Part shown: positions 28,222 through 37,210 of the stretch, one piece after another
How positions within the stretch are numbered: the first letter of the stretch is position 1
Layout: each line of letters begins with the position of its first letter
From: Firmicutes bacterium ADurb.Bin146
GTDB lineage: Bacteria; Bacillota; Clostridia; DUPQ01
Assembly: GCA_002070475.1 (NCBI GenBank)
Contig: MWDI01000022.1
Span: forward strand, 1 to 64,000
Direction of reading: 5' to 3'
Length of the DNA stretch: 64,000 nucleotides
Translations under genes and position numbers: made by a program
Notes under the pieces: model-generated
Database searches by the model: none
Told to the model about the DNA's origin: nothing
Seen by the model: the letters and a program-made list of their open reading frames with translations, nothing else

Positions 28222-29415
28222 ATGGGAGTACTAAAAAGATTATCATCTTTCAACGATGATTCAAACAACAGAAGATATGTAAAAGGTAGTTATCCATTAT
28301 CAAAAGTTGTAACCGATGTTACAAAGGAAATTTTAAATGCTTCCCCTGAAATTGTTGTCAATGCATATTATGATGATAAGCAAAGGAGTTTTTTAGAGAA
28401 CAGAATACTTAATATACTGGATAAACAACAATATTTTGCCATGGGATCAAAAAGGAAAATGATTAAGAGCATATTTGATTTTATGTTTGGCTATGGACAG
28501 CTTCAAGAATATATTGAAGATGATGATATTACAGATATTGATGGAGTACGTTTTGACTGTTTTTCCATTACAAAGAATGGGATAAGAGAACCTGCAGATA
28601 TAAATTTCTGTACTGAAACGGATTTTTATGTTTACTGCAAACTGATTGCTTTGAGAAATGGAGGTATCCTCAATGAGAATGACAGCCATTGCAGAGTTGC
28701 GGATATTCAGAATAAGCTTCGAATTAATATTTCAATATATCCAAGAAACATATCAGGACCAGCTATTTCAATACGAAAACATAGAAAATCCGCATTCACA
28801 ATGGAAAATCTGAAAGATTTGGGTATGCTAGATGATGCATGTGTTGAGATTCTTGAAAAATCCTTATTAGAGAATAAAACAATAATAATGTGTGGAAAAG
28901 GAGGTTCTGGAAAGACTACTCTTCTGCGTGCTCTGATAAATATACTCCCTGAAATGGAAAGAGTCCTTATAGTAGAATCAGATGCTGAGATTTATCCTGA
29001 CAAGAAATACTGTATTGAACAAAGAGTTAAAAGATATAATGAAGGCGGTAATCCAATTAATTTGGATATGCTTATAAAAGATGGGCTTACTATGTCCTTA
29101 GACACATATTGCGTTGGAGAGATCGTAGGAAACGAAGCTATGGCTTTTTTAAATGCTTGTTGTTCAGGACATAGATTCTTAACAACAATGCATGCGGATA
29201 AACCGCAGGACTGTGTAAAAAGACTTATAGCGCTTGCAAAAGGCTCGAATGGTATAAGTGATGAAAAAATGCTACTAGGTTTATTTGCTGAAGGTGTGGA
29301 TTGCATTGTTTTTCTAGAAGATTTTAAAGTTCTCAGTATTAGTAACGTAATAGGTACTGATATACCGTTAAATACTGTTGTATATGAAAAAGTATATCAA
29401 AGGAGCAGCAAATGA
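28222..29415 (+). CDS. tadA: TadA/CpaF-type secretion ATPase
   Basis: 397 residues, cytoplasmic hexameric motor of type II/IV-like (Tad) systems. Walker A GKGGSGKTT covers residues 225-233. The Walker B equivalent has TYCVGEIVGNEAM with Glu300, followed by the His box LTTMHADKPQDCVKR. The N-terminal domain contains the FGYGQLQEYIEDDDITDI stretch of the CpaF family (usual form G.gpl..ll.D..ItEI). It lies between the TadZ-like and TadB-like genes with overlaps of a few nucleotides. All catalytic motifs look intact, so the motor should be active. Confidence 0.92.
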   Translation: MGVLKRLSSFNDDSNNRRYVKGSYPLSKVVTDVTKEILNASPEIVVNAYYDDKQRSFLENRILNILDKQQYFAMGSKRKMIKSIFDFMFGYGQLQEYIEDDDITDIDGVRFDCFSITKNGIREPADINFCTETDFYVYCKLIALRNGGILNENDSHCRVADIQNKLRINISIYPRNISGPAISIRKHRKSAFTMENLKDLGMLDDACVEILEKSLLENKTIIMCGKGGSGKTTLLRALINILPEMERVLIVESDAEIYPDKKYCIEQRVKRYNEGGNPINLDMLIKDGLTMSLDTYCVGEIVGNEAMAFLNACCSGHRFLTTMHADKPQDCVKRLIALAKGSNGISDEKMLLGLFAEGVDCIVFLEDFKVLSISNVIGTDIPLNTVVYEKVYQRSSK

Positions 29416-30209
29416 CATATCTTCTCTTAAATATTTGCTTTTTTATGGTCATTGCATATTTATCTCAATTAAAAAAAACAAGATATGATATCAGATTTTT
29501 ATTTAAAAAACAACGAGGAAAATTTGTTTTATGCATATGTTTCGCCTTGTTTATAATTATAGGATCATTAATAAATAAAAGATTATCAAATTTTATAACA
29601 AGTTACTTAATTGCATTAATGCCGGCTTCAATACCATATTTAATTTATGATTTGGCAAAAAGTTCGGTTTTTACTAAAGAAAAAGAAGGTATAACTTCCT
29701 TACTAATGGTACTTACTAAATGGAGCGCAGTTAGAAATGATGCAGTCTACTGTCTTCAAAAAAGCAACGATACAAAATTATCCAAACCAATAGGAGGTTA
29801 CATAAATGACTTATGTATAAGACTCGAAAAAGGTATGAGCGTTTCTGAAGCATTGATAGCTTGCGAGAAAACAGTTTTAAGTGAAGAACTTCGATATGTC
29901 CTAATTAATATACGATATGCCTATGAAAAAGGAGGGGATCTTTACAAGATATTTAAAAGTTTGGAAAATCAGTTCTTTAAGATAGATGAGGAAAATTTTA
30001 AAAGGAAGATTAATACGATATCTGATAAGTATGCTGTATATACAGCAATTATTATGGTAATGTCTACCTTCTGTATGGTAGTATTGAACAAAGGACAGTC
30101 GCGTGAATACTATTTAAACACAGAGGCAGGCATGATGCTTTTAGGTGTATTTGCGGGACTTTTTTCTATTGGCATTTTTATTATTGTTAAAGTAATTAAG
30201 AGGTACTAA
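29412..30209 (+). CDS. tadB: TadB-like inner-membrane platform protein
   Basis: 265 residues with a membrane segment near the N-terminus, two around 35-75 and two near the C-terminus (about 208-228 and 240-262). The central cytoplasmic GspF-type domain contains the helix RLEKGMSVSEALIACEKT and YAYEKGGDLYKIFKSLENQ. This is the usual TadB layout. It overlaps tadA by 4 nt and is followed after 1 nt by a second platform gene, as TadB and TadC normally pair. Individual residues are weakly conserved, so the assignment leans on topology and position. Confidence 0.8.
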   Translation: MTYLLLNICFFMVIAYLSQLKKTRYDIRFLFKKQRGKFVLCICFALFIIIGSLINKRLSNFITSYLIALMPASIPYLIYDLAKSSVFTKEKEGITSLLMVLTKWSAVRNDAVYCLQKSNDTKLSKPIGGYINDLCIRLEKGMSVSEALIACEKTVLSEELRYVLINIRYAYEKGGDLYKIFKSLENQFFKIDEENFKRKINTISDKYAVYTAIIMVMSTFCMVVLNKGQSREYYLNTEAGMMLLGVFAGLFSIGIFIIVKVIKRY

Positions 30210-30210
30210 A

Positions 30211-30999
30211 ATGCAGATTATTAGAAATGTTATGTATTTAGGTAATATAGGAGTCGGTATCTTGTTTGCATCTTATATATCAGGTATGAAGCTTTTTAAC
30301 TACGAGAAAAAAGTTGTAAATGTCAAATCAGATAATAGAGTTAATATTTTTTTAAATAAACTTTCAAAGAAATTAAACATACCAACTGAGAAGATAAAAG
30401 AGTTCGGATCAATTGTACTGTTCTTTTTCATTGTATGTATTCTAGCTGTAATAACATCTGGAATTTTGAAGGCTGCTATTATATTAATACTTTGTGTTAT
30501 ATGGATATCTTTAATAAAAAAAGCGTGGGAAAAGAAAATCAATGACCTTTTTCAGAAAAATGCTTATAGATTATACAGATATCTGATATCACAAATAATG
30601 GCAGGGGTTAAGCCTAAAGATGTAATCATTAGTATGTACAAAATAACAGAGGACAATAGTTTAAAGAAGATACTGACTAAGGCATCCGCTGCATATTCTA
30701 TAACACTTGATGGAAAAACATATGCAAATGTCATAAAAAGTTCTATAAAAACTGAAGATGCAAAAAGATTCTGTATGATTCTTGAAGAGGATCTTTTATA
30801 TATAGATAATGAAGATTTTTTGGAAAAAATGGAAGAAATGATGTTTAACAGGTATTTTTCTTATCATCAAAGAAAAACAGACATAATTAAGAGAGGCTGC
30901 TTTGCGGCAGTATGCGTATTCATGCTTATCGTAATAATCATGGTAGCTTTGCCGCTTATGAACGAGCTTGTGCAGGGGCTCAAATATATATTTATATAG
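30211..30999 (+). CDS. tadC: TadC-like inner-membrane platform protein
   Basis: 262 residues: one membrane segment at the N-terminus (about 7-25), two around 68-105, a cytoplasmic helical domain with LYRYLISQIMAGVKPKDVIISMY, and one segment at the C-terminus (about 228-250). This matches the T2SSF/TadC architecture. TadB and TadC are thought to form the base that TadA works against. The gene lies directly after tadB and 9 nt before the pilin-like gene, whose AGGAGG site overlaps the stop region. Confidence 0.8.
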   Translation: MQIIRNVMYLGNIGVGILFASYISGMKLFNYEKKVVNVKSDNRVNIFLNKLSKKLNIPTEKIKEFGSIVLFFFIVCILAVITSGILKAAIILILCVIWISLIKKAWEKKINDLFQKNAYRLYRYLISQIMAGVKPKDVIISMYKITEDNSLKKILTKASAAYSITLDGKTYANVIKSSIKTEDAKRFCMILEEDLLYIDNEDFLEKMEEMMFNRYFSYHQRKTDIIKRGCFAAVCVFMLIVIIMVALPLMNELVQGLKYIFI

Positions 31000-31008
31000 G
31001 AGGATATA

Positions 31009-31200
31009 ATGATTACGAAACAAAAAAGCAAGAAAGGATTTGGTGTGTCTGAAATAATCGGAATAGCGACAGTTCTGATAATCGCAGCAGCGGTGGTAAT
31101 ACCTGGCTTAAGAGGTATTGCAGCAGACATTATCGATTCAACAAAAACATGGGTTGGAACAAAGTTGCAATTTATCTTTGGTCTTGAAACCGGAAGTTAG
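31009..31200 (+). CDS. Flp-type prepilin (63 residues)
   Basis: Tiny protein with a class III signal: a basic leader of 10 residues (MITKQKSKKG), predicted cleavage between G10 and F11, and Glu at +5 (E15) in FGVSE. A single hydrophobic segment follows (about residues 16-40), then a short polar tail. This fits a Flp major pilin or pseudopilin, which TadA/B/C would assemble after cleavage by a TadV-like peptidase. No such peptidase is in the window. A strong AGGAGGA site makes it well expressed, as expected for a main subunit. Confidence 0.78.
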   Translation: MITKQKSKKGFGVSEIIGIATVLIIAAAVVIPGLRGIAADIIDSTKTWVGTKLQFIFGLETGS

Positions 31201-31209
31201 TTCAAAAAT

Positions 31210-31584
31210 ATGGCTGAGAAAATTATAATAAGCATGATAACTTTGCTCATAATGCTTTGTGTCTTTGCATATTTTGTTGATGTACTTGCAATTATATCAA
31301 AAAATATGGAATTTCAAGACATATGCAGAGGATATATGCATTTAGCTGAACAGAATGCAGGATTAACCTATGAGCATAAAATAAGTGTGGTCCAGGATCT
31401 GATTTCAAGGGGCTTTGATAATGTTGTAGTCCAGGCCCCTGAATCAGCCATATATGGAAGTATGTTTAGTTTGAATATACAAGCATCGTATCAGATGAAT
31501 ATGATAAATGATATCTTCAGCAGAAATTTTCAGAAGTATGTAATGTGTTTTAGTCAAAATATTATGGCAAGAAAGATTCGATGA
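31210..31584 (+). CDS. Small single-pass protein in the Tad-like locus (TadE-like candidate)
   Basis: 124 residues. One hydrophobic segment at the N-terminus (about 5-29), then a soluble domain with no motif I recognise. Size, topology and position match the minor pilin-like TadE proteins or the clostridial DUF4320-type proteins of such loci. It lacks the KKG leader seen in its two neighbours, so it may not be processed. The role as a minor subunit is inferred from context only. Confidence 0.6.
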   Translation: MAEKIIISMITLLIMLCVFAYFVDVLAIISKNMEFQDICRGYMHLAEQNAGLTYEHKISVVQDLISRGFDNVVVQAPESAIYGSMFSLNIQASYQMNMINDIFSRNFQKYVMCFSQNIMARKIR

Positions 31585-31585
31585 T

Positions 31586-32041
31586 ATGGGTATTAAGAAA
31601 AAGGGAACAGGAATATCAGAACTGCTTATAGGTGTTTTTATAATAATCTATATATTGCTTCCTCTTTTTTGCTCTATAGTCAATAAAGCAATGTTTTATC
31701 ATCAGATTAATAAAATAGAACAGTCTGTGGAGATGGCTGTTATATCTTTAATAAGCAATAATAATATTGATTCATTTTCATCAGGCTTACTTTCATTAGA
31801 TGAAGATAATGATATGCTTAAATATTTGATTGCTGATGAGATATCAAAAGCTTGTATTAATACTCTAAATGTAAATAGTGAAGGTATTGATGTTTTTGTA
31901 CATGAAACAGACAGTTTTTGCAGATGCGGTTACTATAGTGACTATTTCATGATATCAGCAGATATATTCGCAACTTTGAATTTTTTGGGTCAAAGACAAA
32001 TGGTAGTCCATAAGCATGTTGAGTTCCCTGTTAAAAGATGA
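31586..32041 (+). CDS. TadE-like pseudopilin with class III signal
   Basis: 151 residues. The N-terminus MGIKKKGTGISELL has a basic leader ending in G7, then T8 and Glu at +5 (E12), the same KKGxG(V/I)SE motif as the 63-residue pilin. One hydrophobic segment (about 13-33) is followed by a soluble domain of about 115 residues containing two close Cys residues (CRCGYYS). I infer a minor pilin or pilus-tip protein. The gene follows its neighbour after 1 nt. Confidence 0.68.
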   Translation: MGIKKKGTGISELLIGVFIIIYILLPLFCSIVNKAMFYHQINKIEQSVEMAVISLISNNNIDSFSSGLLSLDEDNDMLKYLIADEISKACINTLNVNSEGIDVFVHETDSFCRCGYYSDYFMISADIFATLNFLGQRQMVVHKHVEFPVKR

Positions 32042-32087
32042 TGCTGTATTATAGCATATGACAGATACAGGTTAATAAAGGAGAGAA

Positions 32088-32714
32088 ATGAAAAAATATA
32101 AATATTACATATTAGCAGCTATATTTGCTGTCTTGCTTACTCTTTTACAGATATTTATCTCTAAAGCTATGATCGAAAAAGATAAGGGATATCTATATGT
32201 TTCTGATAGAGATTTTGTTAAAGGAGAGCATATAAAAGAAGGGGATATAAGAAAAATAGAAGTATTTGGATATACATCATCATATACTATCGATGAAAAC
32301 AAGGTATGCATCAGTGACATGCCAAAAGGTGTAATACTTACAGAACAGATGTTTATTGATGCTAAAATCAATCAAGATTTGAGAATAGTATGCCTGATGG
32401 TTGATAAAAGCAGATGTCCTTCAACAATGTTATCTGAGTCTGATAATATTGATTTGTTCATAATACCTGATAATAAATCAATAAGTTTGTATGAATCAGA
32501 ATGGATGAATAAAATTCTTAAAGTGTTGAAAATAGAATATGATATGGATAATGATATCGGATTTATGATAAAAAATTTATCAATAGCTTCTCTTAGCTAT
32601 CCTGAAAGTTCGAATTATTCTATTAATTTTAGAGTTATTGAACCTGTAGACCAGCTTTTAGCTTTTCTTAAAAATCGGAGCATAATAGAGATTATCCTTC
32701 CTATGCAATATTGA
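32088..32714 (+). CDS. CpaB/RcpC-like SAF-domain protein
   Basis: 208 residues with one N-terminal membrane segment (about 6-26) and an extracytoplasmic SAF-type domain: LYVSDRDFVKGEHIKEGDI, then DMPKGVILTEQMF. This is the usual arrangement of CpaB/RcpC. In Gram-negative Tad systems that protein works next to the secretin. In a cell without an outer membrane it more likely contacts the wall or pilus. A GGAGAG site precedes the ATG. It closes the Tad-like locus. Confidence 0.75.
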   Translation: MKKYKYYILAAIFAVLLTLLQIFISKAMIEKDKGYLYVSDRDFVKGEHIKEGDIRKIEVFGYTSSYTIDENKVCISDMPKGVILTEQMFIDAKINQDLRIVCLMVDKSRCPSTMLSESDNIDLFIIPDNKSISLYESEWMNKILKVLKIEYDMDNDIGFMIKNLSIASLSYPESSNYSINFRVIEPVDQLLAFLKNRSIIEIILPMQY

Positions 32715-32752
32715 GAGTAGAAAGATAAAATCCTTTATGATATACTTTTTTA

Positions 32753-32758
32753 TATAAT
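32753..32758 (+). promoter_or_regulatory. Candidate -10 box for the PNP-sahH transcript
   Basis: TATAAT at 32753-32758, about 17 bp before the start codon of the phosphorylase gene. No recognisable -35 box is present. It would separate this metabolic group from the Tad-like locus. Confidence 0.4.
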
Positions 32759-32774
32759 ATGTCATGGAGGATAT

Positions 32775-33596
32775 ATGGATAAATACTACGAAAACTTACT
32801 GAAGTCAGTTGAATATATTAAATCGAAAATCAAAGAAAGACCTGTAATTGGTATTATACTGGGTTCTGGTTTAGGATTGCTCTCTTCACATATACAAGAT
32901 GCGATAGAAATAGATTATCATGATATTCCAAATTATCCTGTATCAACAATTCCAGGACATGCAGGAAAATTGATATTCGGACATCTAAGCGGAAAATATG
33001 TCGCATGCATGGCAGGAAGATTCCATTACTATGAAGGTTATGAACCTGAACAAATACATATCGGAGTTCGTACATTCAAACTTTTAGGCGCTGAGGGAGT
33101 TATTATTACTAATGCTGCTGGAGGTATAAATACTTCATTTAAAGAAGGTACTATAATGCTTATTAATGACCATATAGGTTTTTTGGCTCCATCTGCTCTT
33201 AGAGGTCCTAATATTGATGTAATTGGAGACAGATTCTTTGATATGTCAAAGGTGTATGATAAGCAGTACCTTGAAAAGGCTAGAAATGTTGCAAAAAGGA
33301 TAGGGCTCGATGTAAAAGAAGGTGTATATATGTTTTTTAAAGGACCTAATTTTGAGACTCCTGCAGAGATAAGAGCAGCTAGGATTTTAGGAGCTGACGC
33401 AGCAGGAATGTCAACAGTACCTGAAGTTGTTGCCTGTGCTCACTGTAATTTAAGGGTGCTCGGTATTTCCGTTATAACTAATATGGCAGCAGGGATTTTG
33501 GATAAAAAACTTAATCATGAAGAAGTTATGGAAACTGCAAACCGGATACATGAATCTTTTATAGAATATGTAAAGCAGATTATCAAGGAGATGTAA
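32775..33596 (+). CDS. Purine nucleoside phosphorylase (trimeric PNP type)
   Basis: 273 residues. It splits purine nucleosides with phosphate into base and ribose-1-phosphate. Motifs: GSGLGLLSSHI near the start (phosphate loop), GRFHYYEGYEPEQ, TNAAGGINTSFKEG, and AAGMSTVPEVVACAHCNLRVLG with the specificity segment. This is the PunA/DeoD-II (PNP-I) family, normally active on inosine and guanosine. The neighbour sahH releases adenosine, one base after this stop codon, which suggests joint use in clearing the products of methyl transfer. It has a GGAGG site. Confidence 0.93.
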   Translation: MDKYYENLLKSVEYIKSKIKERPVIGIILGSGLGLLSSHIQDAIEIDYHDIPNYPVSTIPGHAGKLIFGHLSGKYVACMAGRFHYYEGYEPEQIHIGVRTFKLLGAEGVIITNAAGGINTSFKEGTIMLINDHIGFLAPSALRGPNIDVIGDRFFDMSKVYDKQYLEKARNVAKRIGLDVKEGVYMFFKGPNFETPAEIRAARILGADAAGMSTVPEVVACAHCNLRVLGISVITNMAAGILDKKLNHEEVMETANRIHESFIEYVKQIIKEM

Positions 33597-33597
33597 G

Positions 33598-34842
33598 ATG
33601 GAATATGAGATTAAGGATATTTCCTTAAAGGATATTGGCAAAGAAAAGATTGTGTGGATAAAGGACTTTATGCCTGTTTTATCTTCTATAGAAAAACAAT
33701 TTATAAAAGAACAACCTTTAAAAGGAATAAAAATAAGTATGGCGCTTCATCTGGAAGCAAAAACTGCATATCTTGCTGTTGTAATGAATAATCTCGGTGC
33801 AGCAGTGAGAGTGACAGGAAGTAATCCATTATCTACTCAAGATGAAATAACAGCTGCACTAGTTGATATGGGGATATCCGTTTTCGCATATAGAGGAGTG
33901 GACAGCATGACATATAAACAGCACCTTGTCAGAGCATTGTCACATAAGCCTAATATTGTTATTGATGATGGAGCTGATTTAGCTTATACTTTGCACAAAG
34001 AGCATCCAGAACTTATGACTGATGTCTATGGAGGATGCGAAGAAACAACGACGGGAATAGTACGGCTTAAAGCGATGGATACTCAGAAGATATTAAAATA
34101 TCCTATGTTTGCAATTAATGATGCAGATTGCAAGCATCTGTTTGATAACAGATATGGAACCGGACAGTCTTCGCTTGAGGGTATTATGAGAGCAACTAAT
34201 CTTACTCTATTTGGAAAAAAGATTGTTATCGCAGGTTATGGATGGTGTGGCAAAGGTATTGCTTCAAAGGCAAAAGGCTTTGGAGCGAATGTAATAATTA
34301 CTGAAGTTGACACTATTAAAGCTTTAGAAGCTGCTATGGACGGGTTCGAAGTTATGCCTATGGAACAGGCAGCAAGTATTGGAGATATTTTTATAACAGT
34401 TACAGGAAATATCGATGTCATTACTGATAGACACTTCAACTTAATGAAGAACAATGCAATATTATGTAATGCTGGCCATTTCGATTGCGAGATATCAATG
34501 AAAAAGCTTAGCAAGATCGCTACAAAACAGGAAATCAGAAGGAATGGAGTTACAGGATATCATCTGCCAAATGGCAATGTCATAAATGTTCTTGGAGAGG
34601 GACGCCTTGTAAATTTAGCATGTGCAGATGGGCATGCTGCAGAGATTATGGATATGAGTTTTTCTTTACAGCTTCTTACTGCATTGCACATATTAAAAAA
34701 TAAAGATAATCTTCAGAATAAATTATATAATGTTCCAGCGTGTATTGATAAGGCTGTAGCAGATGCGAAATTGAAATCTATGGGTATAAGGATTGATATC
34801 CTGTCAGATGAACAAAAAAAATATTTGGAGAGCTGGGAGTAA
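33598..34842 (+). CDS. ahcY: S-adenosylhomocysteine hydrolase (short form)
   Basis: 414 residues, shorter than the 430-470 residues of many AhcY proteins and similar in size to the Thermotoga/archaeal type. It cleaves SAH reversibly to adenosine and homocysteine using bound NAD. Motifs: MALHLEAKTAYLAV, the GCEETTTGIVRL stretch, FDNRYGTGQSSLEGI, the NAD loop GYGWCGKGIASKAKGFGA, and NAGHFDCEI. Some short archaeal homologues prefer S-inosylhomocysteine, so the exact nucleoside is uncertain. It is coupled to PNP upstream and to the next gene 1 nt downstream. Confidence 0.93.
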   Translation: MEYEIKDISLKDIGKEKIVWIKDFMPVLSSIEKQFIKEQPLKGIKISMALHLEAKTAYLAVVMNNLGAAVRVTGSNPLSTQDEITAALVDMGISVFAYRGVDSMTYKQHLVRALSHKPNIVIDDGADLAYTLHKEHPELMTDVYGGCEETTTGIVRLKAMDTQKILKYPMFAINDADCKHLFDNRYGTGQSSLEGIMRATNLTLFGKKIVIAGYGWCGKGIASKAKGFGANVIITEVDTIKALEAAMDGFEVMPMEQAASIGDIFITVTGNIDVITDRHFNLMKNNAILCNAGHFDCEISMKKLSKIATKQEIRRNGVTGYHLPNGNVINVLGEGRLVNLACADGHAAEIMDMSFSLQLLTALHILKNKDNLQNKLYNVPACIDKAVADAKLKSMGIRIDILSDEQKKYLESWE

Positions 34843-34843
34843 G

Positions 34844-36511
34844 ATGAAATTTTCTGTAAAAGATAGAATAATACCATGTCCAAAGAATATCAAGACTAAA
34901 GGAAGCTATACATTTTTTAGAAACATGACAAAGGTCATAGTAAAAGTTGATATGACACCGATAATATCAACTGGTTATGAGATGCTGAACTCTTTATGCT
35001 CATCAGGTTACATCAATCCAAATTTTATTATTACTTTAAAAAAGATAGATGAATATTATGAAGGTAAAGAACTGGATAAATGTGCAAACATAAAACAGGC
35101 ATATATTATAAAACCTGTTATGAATGGTAAGAATTTTTCCGGTCTGGATTTATTGGCATATACGGATACCGGTCTTTATTATGCCTGCTCTACATTATAC
35201 CAGGCGATCATACAGATTTCTGATAAGGAAATAGAAATACCAATTATGGAAGTTTCTGACTGGCCTTCTATTGAATATAGGGGAATGTTTTTGGGAGATT
35301 ATGTTAAATGTCTGCAACATACCTCAACACTTAAGCTGAATGCTTTGGATTATGTTTATAATACAAAGAATAAAGAAAAGGAAAATGAAATATATGCAGA
35401 CTGCGTCAGATACGGGGTTACACCATTTAGTGCAGTTTTTGATTGGGCAGATCCTGCGGAAATATTTGAAAAGCTATATAAAAACGAACGTAAGAATAAT
35501 TTGCTTTTTTGGATGAACGAACAGTGGGACGAAAACGAACTGTTTTATGAGACGACAAGGATAATAGAAGCCTTTAAGGAAAACAGTGCTGCTGATGATC
35601 AGCTAGAAGCAGGAATAATAACAAATTATAAAGGCGATAAAGCTTTTGACAGGATATTTAACCTTAATATACCGAAAAACTTTTCAATTTCATACTGTGA
35701 TAAGACAAAGACATATAATACTGATGTTAGAGAAATAACTGATTCTGCTATTAATATGTTTACTAAAAATAATGGCAGATTTGGGATTTATCCTATGATA
35801 GCATTTGATATTAAAACATTCTTCTTGTGGACTGCTCCTGAATTTATTCAGTTTAGATGTGCGGAATTCGACAGGATAAGAGCTCATAAGGTTATGGGTT
35901 ATACACCATATGCTTGTTCATTTTTAAAATTTAATATAGCTGCATTTGCAGAGTGGTTATGGAACCCGAAAGGCAGAAATACCATTGATTTCATAAAAGC
36001 ATATTCATATAGAGAAGGTCTGGATTTTGATAAATTCGAAAACATGCTATATTATCTGACATTTGCATCCTGGTCTTTGCAAAGAAGCAACTTTGTGCAG
36101 TGTATAAATGAAGAAGAAGTGGATTTTAAAAAACTTAAAAAACTATCACGTGCAAATCAAATGGCTAATGATGCCCAAAGAGCTTTAAAATATGCCCAAT
36201 TACTAGACAATCCACTCTTGATTAATGAAGCTCAGGCTACATATTCAGCTATAATATCATTCATATGCACAAAAAAACTATTAAGGTTATCTTCTCAAAA
36301 AAATACAAATAAAAAGAAATATCTTGTCAACAGAGAAAAATTGGATGAATCCTGTAAAACTGTTTACACAAGTCTTATGGAATGGGCAGAATACATGAAA
36401 AAGGAATCTGGTGCTTATGATACTTATATTTACGAGACAGCTAAATCATTCTTGCATCTTCCTTCAATGTTTAACAAATTCATGCCAGAAATAGAGAAAA
36501 AAACTGAATAG
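34844..36511 (+). CDS. GH20/GH84-like glycosidase-related protein
   Basis: 555 residues from ATG34844 (TGGGAG site nearby); the frame is open upstream inside ahcY but that part has no site. Residues about 1-140 resemble the N-terminal domain of beta-hexosaminidases, including GLYYACSTLYQAIIQ and ISDWP-like VSDWPSIEYRGMF leading into a TIM barrel. The barrel section is divergent, and the Asp-Glu pair of GH20 is not evident. It may be an inactive or altered N-acetylhexosaminidase. There is no signal peptide, so it is cytoplasmic. The link to SAH recycling is unexplained. Confidence 0.5.
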   Translation: MKFSVKDRIIPCPKNIKTKGSYTFFRNMTKVIVKVDMTPIISTGYEMLNSLCSSGYINPNFIITLKKIDEYYEGKELDKCANIKQAYIIKPVMNGKNFSGLDLLAYTDTGLYYACSTLYQAIIQISDKEIEIPIMEVSDWPSIEYRGMFLGDYVKCLQHTSTLKLNALDYVYNTKNKEKENEIYADCVRYGVTPFSAVFDWADPAEIFEKLYKNERKNNLLFWMNEQWDENELFYETTRIIEAFKENSAADDQLEAGIITNYKGDKAFDRIFNLNIPKNFSISYCDKTKTYNTDVREITDSAINMFTKNNGRFGIYPMIAFDIKTFFLWTAPEFIQFRCAEFDRIRAHKVMGYTPYACSFLKFNIAAFAEWLWNPKGRNTIDFIKAYSYREGLDFDKFENMLYYLTFASWSLQRSNFVQCINEEEVDFKKLKKLSRANQMANDAQRALKYAQLLDNPLLINEAQATYSAIISFICTKKLLRLSSQKNTNKKKYLVNREKLDESCKTVYTSLMEWAEYMKKESGAYDTYIYETAKSFLHLPSMFNKFMPEIEKKTE

Positions 36512-37201
36512 GTGAAAAAGAAACTTATCTTCATATATATAGTTGCTATATCGTTATTTCTGCTTTCCTCATGTAATAATGAGAAGCAGCCTTATCTCAT
36601 ATATGACAGTTCTTTAAAAGACCAGGAGCTAGTCGACTCTATTATTCAAAGAGTTCCTGACAGTATATATATCGAGATTGAAATGAATATACAAGGCTCA
36701 GCTTCTGAAATGATTCTATGCAAACATAATAATATTGTTATGACAAAAACCGCTTTAGCGGATGGAATAAAAGTAATTAGCATATATAATTACTCATCAA
36801 ATAAAGCATATCAGTATTTTGAAGGTGAAAACCTTACAGTTGAAGAAAAAACATATGGTATGGAGCTTTCCTTGACGGATGATGAAATAAAAAAAGGAAT
36901 TGATTATCATTTTAGAACGCTTGATGACATAGGGGATGTAATTAAAGCATATGAAACTGAATATAATACCAAAAAAGCAGTTTATATAAAAAGCAGTTAT
37001 TATTATGAAAGTTCAGAACTTATATTTGAGATTTACCTTTCTATAGATTACTCATATCCATTATATTTGTTAAGTACTGTAGACGGGAAAGATACGGTTG
37101 AAATGATTGTCACGAATATTGACACAGAATATGTGTTTTCTGATACATACCCGGATATTCCAGATATAATTGAGTTCGTGAACTACGATAATTACGAGTA
37201 G
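36512..37201 (+). CDS. Predicted lipoprotein, function unknown
   Basis: 229 residues starting with GTG directly after the previous stop. The signal peptide ends in a lipobox LLSSC, with Cys20 as the lipid-carrying residue. The mature part looks like a beta-rich domain of the LolA/YcdC-like outer-surface type (many alternating strands, acidic tail). I do not recognise the family. No ribosome site is obvious, so translation is probably coupled to the preceding gene. Its neighbours suggest no clear role. Confidence 0.7.
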   Translation: MKKKLIFIYIVAISLFLLSSCNNEKQPYLIYDSSLKDQELVDSIIQRVPDSIYIEIEMNIQGSASEMILCKHNNIVMTKTALADGIKVISIYNYSSNKAYQYFEGENLTVEEKTYGMELSLTDDEIKKGIDYHFRTLDDIGDVIKAYETEYNTKKAVYIKSSYYYESSELIFEIYLSIDYSYPLYLLSTVDGKDTVEMIVTNIDTEYVFSDTYPDIPDIIEFVNYDNYE

Positions 37202-37210
37202 TAGCTTGTA

